The notes under the pieces are model-generated. The model ran no database searches, was not told where the DNA came from, and saw nothing but the letters and a program-made list of their open reading frames with translations. This document shows, one piece after another, positions 8,227 through 16,411 of a stretch of DNA of 35,786 nt. The stretch spans positions 1 to 35,786 of the forward strand of contig JANQPY010000042.1 in assembly GCA_028285245.1 (NCBI GenBank), given 5' to 3'. Every line of letters begins with the position of its first letter. Position 1 is the stretch's first letter. A program made the translations under genes and the position numbers. Source of the stretch: Gammaproteobacteria bacterium (GTDB taxonomy: Bacteria; Pseudomonadota; Gammaproteobacteria; Steroidobacterales; GCA-2729495).

Positions 8227-9396
8227 GTGGCCAACGTGGTTGTAATTCTCGCCGCGCAGTTTTTCAGCGCTTTCGGCCAGGTGGCGATGGTCATACTGGC
8301 CGGGATCATCGGCGCCAAACTCGCCCCCGACCCGCGGCTGGCCACCTTGCCGGTGGCACTGGCCATTGTCGGCGTTGCCCTGGCAACCGTGCCGGTTGTA
8401 ATGGCAATGGGACACTTTGGTCGCCGGCGGGTACTAACGGGTGGCATGGGGCTTTCTGCCTGCGGCGCTGCTTTGGCGGCAACCGGAATCCAGATCGATA
8501 GCTTTGCCCTGTTCTGCGCGGGCTCGCTACTTATCGGTGTGAACCTGGCATTCGCGGCTCAGTTTCGCTTTGCCGCCGCGGAGAGTGTGCCGCCGGAACT
8601 CGCGAGCCAGGCGATTGCCTGGGTCATGCTGGGTGTGGTGGGCGCAGCACTGGTAGCACCGCTCATAGCCTTGTCGCTACGCGACGCGATCGGTCAGGAA
8701 TATGTCGGTTCGTTCGCCGTTCTTTCGCTCAGCTATCTTGCGGCCGCGGCGATGATCATGCGGCTGCGCGACCCGCAGCTCGCCCCGACCAACGGCCATG
8801 CTGGCCGACCGCTCGGCGCAATAGTGACTCAGCCCGTTTTCCTCCTCGCACTGTTTACCGCCGCCACCGGGTTTGGCGTGATGTCGCTGATCATGACGGC
8901 GACACCGTTGAGCATGCACGTGCTTGACGGTCACGACCTGCAGGTCACCACCGGTGTACTCCAGGCACACATCCTAGCGATGTATCTCCCGTCGCTGTGC
9001 AGTGGCTGGCTGGTGGCGCGCCTGGGCGTCGGCAGGATGATCTGTGTGGGGGCCGGGCTTGAAGCCTTCAGCTGCCTGGCGGCACTCAGCGGAAACTCAG
9101 TCGGGCACTATGGGTTCGCAATGATTGCGCTGGGCGTTGGCTGGAATTTTCTCTATGTGGCGGGGACGACGCTGCTGACACGCAGTTACGCGCCCGCGGA
9201 GCGCTTCAAAGCTCAGGCGGTGAATGATCAGTGCTTGTTTGCCATCATGGCAATCGCATCACTGCTCGCCGGCTGGCTGCTCACTGCGCTGGGCTGGCAC
9301 CTGCTCGTTAGCGTAGCGCTGATTCCGCTGGCGGTATTGCTACTCGCCCTTGGCACCGGGCTAAAGCAGGGATTGGCTTCGGCGGGTAGCGGCTAA
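8227..9396 (+). CDS. Major facilitator superfamily transporter
   Basis: About 389 residues with twelve hydrophobic segments and the MFS loop 2-3 signature near GHFGRRRVLTGG. It is probably a secondary transporter in the inner membrane; the substrate is unknown. I place the start at GTG 8227 because GGGGA at 8213-8217 is a well-spaced ribosome binding site and the first membrane helix (VVVILAAQFFSAFGQVAMVILAG) begins straight after. The frame stays open back to a TTG at 8155, but that extension (with CPRC) is polar and overlaps the likely divergent promoter. No associated regulator or enzyme is adjacent. Confidence 0.85.
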   Translation: MANVVVILAAQFFSAFGQVAMVILAGIIGAKLAPDPRLATLPVALAIVGVALATVPVVMAMGHFGRRRVLTGGMGLSACGAALAATGIQIDSFALFCAGSLLIGVNLAFAAQFRFAAAESVPPELASQAIAWVMLGVVGAALVAPLIALSLRDAIGQEYVGSFAVLSLSYLAAAAMIMRLRDPQLAPTNGHAGRPLGAIVTQPVFLLALFTAATGFGVMSLIMTATPLSMHVLDGHDLQVTTGVLQAHILAMYLPSLCSGWLVARLGVGRMICVGAGLEAFSCLAALSGNSVGHYGFAMIALGVGWNFLYVAGTTLLTRSYAPAERFKAQAVNDQCLFAIMAIASLLAGWLLTALGWHLLVSVALIPLAVLLLALGTGLKQGLASAGSG

Positions 9397-9538
9397 GCCC
9401 CTTCGCTCTGTTGTCGATTTTCCATAACGCCTGGAATTCGCGCGCCGCAGCAGCCATTGGGGCCCGCTCCGTGACTCATTGCACATAGTGTCAGCCACCT
9501 AACGGCTAGGCTTCTGTTATCTATCGAAGCGCGTCGCC

Positions 9539-11950
9539 GTGAGGCTGATGTTAACGCTGCGGACCAAAATACTCGGGCTGGCACTCATTCTGGTGGGAGC
9601 CACGTTATTGATCGCGCTGTCGCCGACGGTGCTGTGGTCGCTGCGTGCCCAGGATGATGGCCTGGCCCGCTGGGTCAACTCGGCGAGCGCGTCGTATGAC
9701 GCCGCGATCGCAGATCGCGGCAACCAGCTCCTCAGTGCTGCCCAACTGATCGCTGCCAAGCCTGCGTTGGGAAGAGCTACGCCCCTTGGCGCGCGACAGC
9801 TCGCGCTGGCTGGCGCTGCGGTTACCGCGCACGCTGACATCGCGATTCTGCTCGACGGCAACGGTGAGGTGGCCGTACACACTGGCCAGCTGGCAGAGTC
9901 GCAAACTGCCATGCCGGGTCTGGTGAGCCGCGCCATGCTCAGTTCGTCGCGGCGCGGCCTGGTCACTGCCGATAACACAACCTTCGAAACCTATACGGTC
10001 CCTCTGGCCGGGGATCCGGCGGAAGGCTGGCTCACCCTCGGCTTTGCACTGGACGACAGGTTGGCCAACTACCTCAAGCGACTCACCCGTGCAGAAACCA
10101 CGCTCCTGGGGACCGCTCAGACACCCGTGCGCCTGCTCGGGACGTCCCTGAATGAAATAGCCCGCACGCACATCGAGACACTTACGGCATCCGACTTGCT
10201 AGTGGAAAACGAGAGTCTTGAGCTCAACCTGGGCAAGACAGGGTACCGGTCAGTGTCGCGGCGGCTCATTCCCGGGTCACCGGATGTTGTGGTACTGCTC
10301 AAGCGCCCCGTCAGACCCTCCTATCTGGCGGTCACCGAGGTAGGCGGCCTGATTCTGGCCGTCTGCCTGGTAGCGTTCGGCCTGGCCGTTGGAGGCGCGG
10401 AAATACTCAGGCGTCACCTGAGCAGACCAATAGCGCAGCTCCAAGCCGCGGCCAAGCGAATTGGCGAAGGCCAATATGGCACGCCGGTTCTAGTCAAGCA
10501 CGATGACGAACTCGGCCAACTGGCTACAGCATTCAACGCTATGCAGGAAGTCGTTGCTGAACGTGAAGAGCGCATCATGTATCAGGCCCAGTTCGACGAG
10601 CTCACCGGCCTGCCGAACCGAATTCTTGCGCTGGAGCGCATCCAGGAAGCGATCGAGGACGCTGAACAAACCAAGTCACCCGTGAGTCTGATGATCGTTG
10701 ATCTGAACAGCTTCAGCGAGGTTGGCTCGTCACTCGGACACGAAATCAGCGATGCCCTCCGCGCCCAGGCGGCCGAACGTCTGCGTGCCAGCCTGGACAC
10801 CCGGCACATTCTGGCCAGACTCGAGGGAGACCAGTTCCTGGTAGTGATGCGGGGTCAGGATTCTGAGCAGGCCATGGCGACGGCAAACGAGCTACTCCGG
10901 CTGCTAAGTGCCGGTCTGGCCGTGCGCGATGTCAACCTGGAACTCGACGTGAGCGTCGGTATCTGTACGTATCCGAAGCACGGCGATTCGCCGGAGAAAC
11001 TGCTGCTGCGCGCGGCCGTTGCGCGCAATGACGCAAAAGCCGCGAGCACACAGGTGCACGTGTACGAGGCGGGTCGTGAAGAACGCCATCTTCGGCAACT
11101 GGCAATTCTCGGCGACCTGCGCCGCGCCGTGCGCGAGAACGAGCTTAAACTGTTCCTGCAACCCAAGATCCGCCTGATAGACAACCGACTCTGCGGCGCC
11201 GAGGCACTGGTGCGATGGGATCATCCGACGCTTGGCTTCCTGCCCCCCAGCGAGTTCATTTCTATCGCGGAGCACTCGGGCAATATTTCGCTCATTACCG
11301 AATGGGCTCTTGCTGAGGCGATTCGCGAATGCCGGTTTTGGCAGGAAGACAACCTGCCGCTCGACGTATCCGTCAATCTCTCTGGGCGGGATCTCCTGGA
11401 TCAGGATCTGCCGATTCTGATTTCATCCATGCTGCGGGATCACGATCTGGAGGCCAACCGTCTGGTGCTGGAAGTCACCGAGGAGGCACTTGTCGGTGAC
11501 CTGGATCGAGCGAGCCGCGTGCTGGGCTGCCTGCGCAACATGGGTGCCAAAGTCGCGATCGACGACTTTGGTACTGGCTACTCCTCACTCGCACAGATCA
11601 AGCATCTGCCCGTCGATGAAGTGAAGATCGACAGGTCGTTCGTAATGGAACTGCCGGGCAACCGCGCAGATGTGGCGATTGTCCGGGCGACAATCGAACT
11701 GGCGCATAACCTCGGCATGGAAGTCCTCGCAGAGGGTGTGGAAAACCGTTCAACGCTGCGCTGGCTGGCCGCCCATGGCTGCGAACGCGCGCAGGGCTTC
11801 ATGATTGCCAAACCGATGCCCGCTGAGGAATTCACCGCCTGGGCACACAACTACACCGAGGACCTGCAGGCCAAGGTAGAATCGGGCCATGCGCAAGTGG
11901 ACCTTAGCTTTGCTGCTGGTCGCGACCGCCGCCTGCAGTCCGCCAGCTAG
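9539..11950 (+). CDS. Membrane c-di-GMP phosphodiesterase, HAMP-GGDEF(degenerate)-EAL
   Basis: An 803-residue inner-membrane signalling protein. It has a membrane span at about 5-27, a periplasmic sensor region to about 260, a second span near 262-290, HAMP at about 291-345, GGDEF at about 345-510 and EAL at about 525-780. The GGDEF motif reads EGDQF (429-433), so cyclase activity is unlikely. The EAL domain keeps E555-A-L, the SVNLSG Asn, EVTEE, DDFGTGYSSL, the Lys of VKIDRSF, AEGVEN and QGF, so c-di-GMP hydrolysis is expected. The GGDEF half may be regulatory, for example GTP binding. The start is GTG 9539, or ATG 9548 three codons on. The 3' end overlaps the next gene by 62 bases. Confidence 0.92.
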   Translation: MRLMLTLRTKILGLALILVGATLLIALSPTVLWSLRAQDDGLARWVNSASASYDAAIADRGNQLLSAAQLIAAKPALGRATPLGARQLALAGAAVTAHADIAILLDGNGEVAVHTGQLAESQTAMPGLVSRAMLSSSRRGLVTADNTTFETYTVPLAGDPAEGWLTLGFALDDRLANYLKRLTRAETTLLGTAQTPVRLLGTSLNEIARTHIETLTASDLLVENESLELNLGKTGYRSVSRRLIPGSPDVVVLLKRPVRPSYLAVTEVGGLILAVCLVAFGLAVGGAEILRRHLSRPIAQLQAAAKRIGEGQYGTPVLVKHDDELGQLATAFNAMQEVVAEREERIMYQAQFDELTGLPNRILALERIQEAIEDAEQTKSPVSLMIVDLNSFSEVGSSLGHEISDALRAQAAERLRASLDTRHILARLEGDQFLVVMRGQDSEQAMATANELLRLLSAGLAVRDVNLELDVSVGICTYPKHGDSPEKLLLRAAVARNDAKAASTQVHVYEAGREERHLRQLAILGDLRRAVRENELKLFLQPKIRLIDNRLCGAEALVRWDHPTLGFLPPSEFISIAEHSGNISLITEWALAEAIRECRFWQEDNLPLDVSVNLSGRDLLDQDLPILISSMLRDHDLEANRLVLEVTEEALVGDLDRASRVLGCLRNMGAKVAIDDFGTGYSSLAQIKHLPVDEVKIDRSFVMELPGNRADVAIVRATIELAHNLGMEVLAEGVENRSTLRWLAAHGCERAQGFMIAKPMPAEEFTAWAHNYTEDLQAKVESGHAQVDLSFAAGRDRRLQSAS

Positions 11951-13127
11951 CCCCCCTGACAACCGTCCCGTCGGGCTTTGGCGCGGCGAGATCAATCATT
12001 TCGGCAAGACTCTGCCGTTCAACTTCGAGATTCGCGCGTCAGGCGACGATCTTGCAGTTGACTATCTCAATGGGCCGGAGCGGCTGCCGGTAGAAACTGT
12101 CAGCTGGACAGAGGCGGGCGAGCTCCTGCTCGACTTTCCATCTTACTCATCGGGCCTGGCGGCGCAGGTGGATGGCGACAACATGCAGGGGCAGATCCGC
12201 CTGCAGCGGCGCTCGAAACTGCACCAGCTCGACTTCGTTGCCAGGCGAGGGCCCGCGCATCGGTTCTTCGCGGAGCCGACCGATGAATACCAGGATTTTT
12301 CCGGGCGATGGCAGGTTGAAATTTATGTGCCGGCGTTTGACTTTAGGCAGCCTGCCGTAGCGCTGTTCGAACAAGCGGGCGCCGCAGTCTCCGGAACGGT
12401 CATGACGGAGGTTGGCGACTACCGGTTTCTGGCCGGTGAAGCACGCGGCGATACGCTGTACCTGTCAGCGTTCGATGGCGGTGGTACGCAGCGATGGCAG
12501 GCAACCATGGACGCCGACGGGAGCTTACGCGGCGAATTTGACTCGGTGACCTATCAGGCGGCCCAGTGGACCGCCACCCGCAATGCGGACTATCGGTTGC
12601 GTGACCCGCAGACGCTCACCGCGCTCAAGCCAGGTTACGACAGCATCGACTTTACGTTTCCCAACCTGGAAGGCCAGCCCGTATCGCTCAGCGACGAACG
12701 CTTTGCCGGTCAGGTGGTGCTGGTAGTGCTCGGCGGCAGCTGGTGCCCCACCTGTCATGACGAGGCAGAGTTCATGGGTCCGTTCTACGCAGCCAGAGCG
12801 GAGCAAGGACTAGAAGTCGTTTATCTGATGTTCGAGTACTCGGATCAGCTCGATGAAGTAGCGGATCAGTTGCGGGCCTATCGCGACCGCTATGACATCA
12901 GGCACCCGATACTGTTCGCCGGCGACGCGGCGCGCGAGGGTCGCAATAGTCTGCTGCCAATGCTCAACAACATCATGGCTTTTCCAACGACGATATTCGT
13001 CGATCGACGCGGCAAGGTGCGTCGCATTCATACCGCTTTCCCGGGACCCGCTACAGGCCAGGAGCACCTCGACTACACGCGCGAGTTCGCGGCATTCGTG
13101 GATTTGCTGCTTGGCGAATCAGCCTGA
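11889..13127 (+). CDS. Thioredoxin-fold (TlpA/ResA-like) lipoprotein
   Basis: A 412-residue predicted lipoprotein: the signal MRKWTLALLLVATAAC puts the lipidated Cys at 16. Residues 25-240 form a beta-rich region with two repeats of the type GRW/GLW...F...V.G, of no recognised family. Residues 250-410 form a TlpA/ResA-type thioredoxin domain with active site W285-C-P-T-C289, the downstream AFPTTIFVD cis-Pro segment and a C-terminal RIHTAFPG region. It probably acts in periplasmic thiol-disulfide exchange or redox sensing. The gene begins inside the end of the c-di-GMP phosphodiesterase gene in another frame, so the two are likely co-transcribed and coupled. Confidence 0.85.
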   Translation: MRKWTLALLLVATAACSPPASPPDNRPVGLWRGEINHFGKTLPFNFEIRASGDDLAVDYLNGPERLPVETVSWTEAGELLLDFPSYSSGLAAQVDGDNMQGQIRLQRRSKLHQLDFVARRGPAHRFFAEPTDEYQDFSGRWQVEIYVPAFDFRQPAVALFEQAGAAVSGTVMTEVGDYRFLAGEARGDTLYLSAFDGGGTQRWQATMDADGSLRGEFDSVTYQAAQWTATRNADYRLRDPQTLTALKPGYDSIDFTFPNLEGQPVSLSDERFAGQVVLVVLGGSWCPTCHDEAEFMGPFYAARAEQGLEVVYLMFEYSDQLDEVADQLRAYRDRYDIRHPILFAGDAAREGRNSLLPMLNNIMAFPTTIFVDRRGKVRRIHTAFPGPATGQEHLDYTREFAAFVDLLLGESA

Positions 13128-13138
13128 TCTCGCGCCTG

Positions 13139-13684
13139 CTACGGCAACTCAAGCTCTTGCGGTGTCGCGGATAAGACATCGTCATACAGCGATACCTCAC
13201 GGGCCATATCAGCATCAGTGATGCCGGCCATGTATTCCCAATCGGCAGGACTAAACAGTTCGGCGGCAAGCTCAGTGGTACCGCCATGGTGGCCCATGTT
13301 GCGCACGATAAAGTCGGTGAACTCCCGAGCGGCCGACTCAAACTCAGCCAGTGCCGCGGTGCCCGAGCTGCGCAACGCGTCGCGGGCAGTGAGCATGCGG
13401 TGCAGGCGTTGCTCATTGCCAGCCAGGCGCTCGTCAAGCTCGGACAGAGCCGTGGTCACGCTCTCGGTCATGGCGGGCACTTTGTCACGAATCATGTCGC
13501 CCATCTTGACGTCCTGGGCATGCAGCCGCGCCATGGCGGCTTCCATATAGTCCGCGACGGCAGTGTAGAACGGCACCCAGCTATCTGCGCCGCCGGAAGT
13601 CTGCGCAACAGCGGCGGAGAGACGAAGGCGAACCTCCTTGAGCCGGCGCCGCTCACCGGCGATGCGTTCCTGCAGCGTTGTCAT
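13139..13684 (-). CDS. Uncharacterised alpha-helical protein
   Basis: A 181-residue soluble, highly helical protein of no family I recognise. It starts with a coiled-coil-like segment (about residues 5-25, rich in Arg, Glu and Leu). A Trp/Tyr-containing segment WVPFYTAVADYMEAAM follows, then long amphipathic helices with LSELDERLAGNEQRLHRML, and a NMGHHGG turn near 150. It has no signal peptide or membrane span. ATG 13684 is preceded by a good GGAGAAA ribosome binding site. It lies downstream of the LEA14-like lipoprotein and aldo/keto reductase genes on the same strand (25-base gap), so it probably belongs to their operon. A hemerythrin-like fold was considered, but the His pattern is not there. 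Confidence 0.7.
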   Translation of the reverse strand: MTTLQERIAGERRRLKEVRLRLSAAVAQTSGGADSWVPFYTAVADYMEAAMARLHAQDVKMGDMIRDKVPAMTESVTTALSELDERLAGNEQRLHRMLTARDALRSSGTAALAEFESAAREFTDFIVRNMGHHGGTTELAAELFSPADWEYMAGITDADMAREVSLYDDVLSATPQELELP

Positions 13685-13709
13685 CAGATCTTTCTCCGTA
13701 GAAATAAAC

Positions 13710-14195
13710 TTACTGAGCGTATTGCAACAAGCGCATTACATCCCGCCCGGCGATGCTCCCGGTCTGATCGATATTGACCCGCGCCAGGCGCAGGCCGAGC
13801 GGATCGACGAAGCCGGAAATGCGGTAGTCAAGCGATCGCGCACCCGACAAGGCAAGCTGCAGCAAGTTCGGGCCCTCGCGCAGCAGGTCTGTGCGAATGC
13901 GCACCTCGGCAGGTGCACTGGCTTCTGCGGGAACACTGAAAGCACTGACCAGCTCGCCGGCACCGATAGGAATACCCTGCAGATCCAGAGCCAGCTGACC
14001 GCCATCGATCCGCAGCGGCACGGGGTTCGGGTTGGCGACGCCCAGCGTGACTACAAAGACCTGTTCATCAGCTTGCACACTCTCGAGCTTCAGACCGTTG
14101 AGGCTAAGCGTTGGCAGCAGCTCAGGCACCGGCAACGTACAGCTGGCGAGCAACAAGGCGATCATCGGTGCGCAGCGCATCAGTAGCCTAACCAT
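13710..14195 (-). CDS. LEA14-like (WHy domain) lipoprotein
   Basis: A 161-residue predicted lipoprotein. The signal ends at the lipobox LASC19, after a hydrophobic MIALLLAS core. The mature part is one LEA type 2 / WHy beta-sandwich: the hallmark VANPNPVPLRIDGG follows the VFVVTLG strand, then LALDLQGIPIGAG and a C-terminal LDYRISGFVDPLG. Bacterial members are periplasmic or outer-membrane-anchored proteins linked to desiccation or envelope stress, without a defined activity. The ATG overlaps the end of the aldo/keto reductase gene by 8 bases (ATGGTTAG), indicating translational coupling. An internal ATG (residue 6, at 14180) is an alternative start that keeps the signal. Confidence 0.82.
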   Translation of the reverse strand: MVRLLMRCAPMIALLLASCTLPVPELLPTLSLNGLKLESVQADEQVFVVTLGVANPNPVPLRIDGGQLALDLQGIPIGAGELVSAFSVPAEASAPAEVRIRTDLLREGPNLLQLALSGARSLDYRISGFVDPLGLRLARVNIDQTGSIAGRDVMRLLQYAQ

Positions 14196-15171
14196 TTAAG
14201 GCACCCAACATTGTTTCAGGATACCGCTCGCCGTTGACCATGTCCTGAGGCAGCGATGCATTGATGAAGTCCAGATCCGCCGCGGAAAGCTCCAAAGATA
14301 TCGCACCCAGATTGTCGTCCAGATACTCACGGCGTTTGGTCCCCGGAATGGGCAATACACCCCGCCACTGCGCCAACACCCACGCAAGGGCGAGCTGCGC
14401 AGGCGTGCATTCGAACCGGCTTGCCAGCGCCTGAACACGTTCGGCGATTGCCTGGTTGGCCTGAATGTTGTCGCCGCTAAAACGTGGAAACAACCGGCGG
14501 GTGTCACCTTCGGGTAAGTCGGCCGACGCGCGGATTGCTCCGGTAAGAAACCCTCTCCCCAAGGGGCTGTAGGCCACGAAGCTCACGCCCAGTTCGCGGC
14601 AGGCGTCCAGCGCCGGCGCTGTCTCCGTGCGCGTCCACAGAGACAACTCACTTTGCAGAGCTGCCACCGGGTAAATGGCATGCGCGCGCCGCAGCGTGTC
14701 TGGACTGGCTTCCGATAAACCCACGAAACGAATCTTGCCGGCTGCCACGAGTTCTGCCATGGCACCGATAGAATCTTCCAGCGGCACATCCCGATCGATG
14801 CGGTGCAGGTAAAACAGATCGATATAGTCGGTCTGCAGCCGCCGTAGACTGTCATCGCAACTTTGCAGGATGGTCTCGGGCCGGTTGTCCGCGGTTATCG
14901 AGCCGTCGTCAGTTCGCGACATGCCGCACTTGGTTGCGACAAACACGTCGCCACGACGACCGGCTATACAGTCGCCAACGAAACGTTCGTTGTCGCCGTT
15001 CTGATAAACCGCAGCGGTATCCAGATGCGTGATACCCAGATCCAGGGCACGCAGGAGTGTCGCCCGAGCCTCCTTATCATCACGCTGCCCATACCAGCCG
15101 ACCAGTCCCATACAGCCGAGACCCAGTGCCGGCAGGGAGATTCCAGTGCTGCCCAACTCACGGGATTCCAC
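14188..15171 (-). CDS. Aldo/keto reductase
   Basis: A 327-residue NADPH-dependent oxidoreductase with a TIM barrel. The catalytic tetrad is visible as D51 (HLDTAAVY), Y56, K81 (ATKCG) and H123 (YLHRID). The family signature blocks KIRFVGLSEA, AYSPLGRGFLTG and the cofactor-binding IPGTKRREYLDDN are present. The substrate is probably a small aldehyde or ketone; the closest known type is the YakC/IolS-like group, by general appearance only. The start is GTG 15171, supported by GAGGG 8 bases upstream. It is the first gene of a three-gene minus-strand run and is divergent from the DUF423 gene across a 75-base gap. Confidence 0.9.
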   Translation of the reverse strand: MESRELGSTGISLPALGLGCMGLVGWYGQRDDKEARATLLRALDLGITHLDTAAVYQNGDNERFVGDCIAGRRGDVFVATKCGMSRTDDGSITADNRPETILQSCDDSLRRLQTDYIDLFYLHRIDRDVPLEDSIGAMAELVAAGKIRFVGLSEASPDTLRRAHAIYPVAALQSELSLWTRTETAPALDACRELGVSFVAYSPLGRGFLTGAIRASADLPEGDTRRLFPRFSGDNIQANQAIAERVQALASRFECTPAQLALAWVLAQWRGVLPIPGTKRREYLDDNLGAISLELSAADLDFINASLPQDMVNGERYPETMLGALNG

Positions 15172-15246
15172 GGTGCGCCCTCTAAGCCAAAAAAACGCCG
15201 GCTAGAATACACCTTGGGCACTGATCGCGTGGGAGATACAGGTTCC

Positions 15247-15639
15247 ATGATTGACCGCATACTGATGCTACTCGCCTGCCTGCTGCTTGCCGTGGCCGGT
15301 TCACTAAGCGCTTATGGTTTTCACGGACTCGACGCGCCGCCGGACACATTGAACGCCTGGCGATGGGCGGTCGACATGCATTACTACCACGGGCTAGGAC
15401 TGCTGGTCGCCGGCGCGCTTGGCCTGAAGCTTGGCCCGTCCTGGTGGCTGAGAGGCGCCGGACTCCTGATGTTGGCCGGCATCTTCCTGTTCTCTGGCCT
15501 GATCTACGCCAACGCGCTTGGAGCGCTTGAGGCGCTTAGCCCGATGATCCCCTCGGGCGGCAGCTGCTTCATGGCAGCCTGGGTGCTGTTAGCCATCGGC
15601 GTGTGGCGCGGAACTACAGTATCCTTGGCGGCCAGTTAA
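15247..15639 (+). CDS. DUF423 small inner-membrane protein
   Basis: A 130-residue protein with four predicted membrane spans. Features of the DUF423 (YgdD-like) family are the AYGFHGL turn after helix 1, the central W-A-D-MHYYHGLGLL segment, an FLFSGLIYANAL helix and the closing SPMIPSGGSCFMAAWVLLAI. The function is unknown. The frame is open far upstream (to 14863) through the divergent aldo/keto reductase gene, but the family start is the ATG at 15247, with GGGAG upstream. The next gene begins 16 bases after its stop and is likely in the same transcript. Confidence 0.85.
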   Translation: MIDRILMLLACLLLAVAGSLSAYGFHGLDAPPDTLNAWRWAVDMHYYHGLGLLVAGALGLKLGPSWWLRGAGLLMLAGIFLFSGLIYANALGALEALSPMIPSGGSCFMAAWVLLAIGVWRGTTVSLAAS

Positions 15640-15655
15640 TCGCGGAGAGAAGTCC

Positions 15656-16411
15656 ATGCGCTGCACTCGGATGGTTTTGCTAACGCTACTGCTGGTGGTG
15701 GCCGGCTGCGGATCGCTGCCCAGTCAGGCAGGCCCCGACACTGTGCTGGTCGTTGGCGCAACTGGCCAGACGGGACGATTACTCGTTCGCGACCTGGCCG
15801 CGGCAGGCTACACCGTGCGCGCGTTCAGCCGCAGCGAGACCAAGGCCCGCGAGCTACTGGGCGATGAGGTCGAAATTGCCGTGGGCGACGTGAAGTCCGA
15901 GGAATCCGTGCGGGCTGCGATGCTCGGCGTAGACCGCGTGGTATCCGCCGTTGGCGCTGGGGGTGCTACCGGCCCGGACAGTCCCGAACAGGTCGACTAC
16001 CTGGGCGTCGAGAAATTGGCCGTTGCAGCGGCGGCAGCCAATGTGAAGCACTTCGTGCTGATTTCCTCTATGGGCGCAACGCACGAAGACCATCCTCTCA
16101 ATCGCATGTTCGGCAACGTGCTCATCTGGAAAGCAAAGGGTGAACAGGCGCTGCGCGATAGCGGTGTGCCCTACACCATCGTCAGGCCGGCCGGCCTGCT
16201 AAACGAACCCGGCGGCCAGGGCCGCGTCGTGGTTGTGCAGGGCGACCCGAGAGAGGCAGGCGGCACACTGGCGCGGGCTGACGTTTCTACCGTCTGCGTG
16301 CAGGCGCTGGCGCACGAAAGCTCACGGGGCAAGACATTCGAGATCTGGCGCGAAGACGGCGAGGCGCGCAGTGAGTGGGGCAGTACGTTTGCTTCACTAA
16401 GCGCCGACTAA
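15656..16411 (+). CDS. NmrA/SDR-like NAD(P)-binding protein with a lipoprotein signal
   Basis: A 251-residue atypical short-chain dehydrogenase (NAD(P)H-binding, NmrA-like). The Rossmann motif GATGQTG is at 34-40, the VVSAVGAGGATGP strand-loop follows, then VKHFVLISSMGA and PYTIVRPAGLLNEPGG. What is odd is the N terminus: RCTRMVLLTLLLVVAGC is a full lipoprotein signal with lipobox VAGC18. This implies export and membrane anchoring of a fold that is normally cytoplasmic. ATG 15656 is preceded by GGAGAG. An internal start without the signal would need to lie near residue 28, where no Met, Val or Leu start with a ribosome binding site is seen. The TAA stop at 16409 abuts the inverted-repeat element. 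Confidence 0.82.
   Translation: MRCTRMVLLTLLLVVAGCGSLPSQAGPDTVLVVGATGQTGRLLVRDLAAAGYTVRAFSRSETKARELLGDEVEIAVGDVKSEESVRAAMLGVDRVVSAVGAGGATGPDSPEQVDYLGVEKLAVAAAAANVKHFVLISSMGATHEDHPLNRMFGNVLIWKAKGEQALRDSGVPYTIVRPAGLLNEPGGQGRVVVVQGDPREAGGTLARADVSTVCVQALAHESSRGKTFEIWREDGEARSEWGSTFASLSAD

Noticed and set aside
14863-15246. Upstream extension of the DUF423 frame
   Set aside because: It runs antisense through the aldo/keto reductase gene, while the family begins at ATG 15247.
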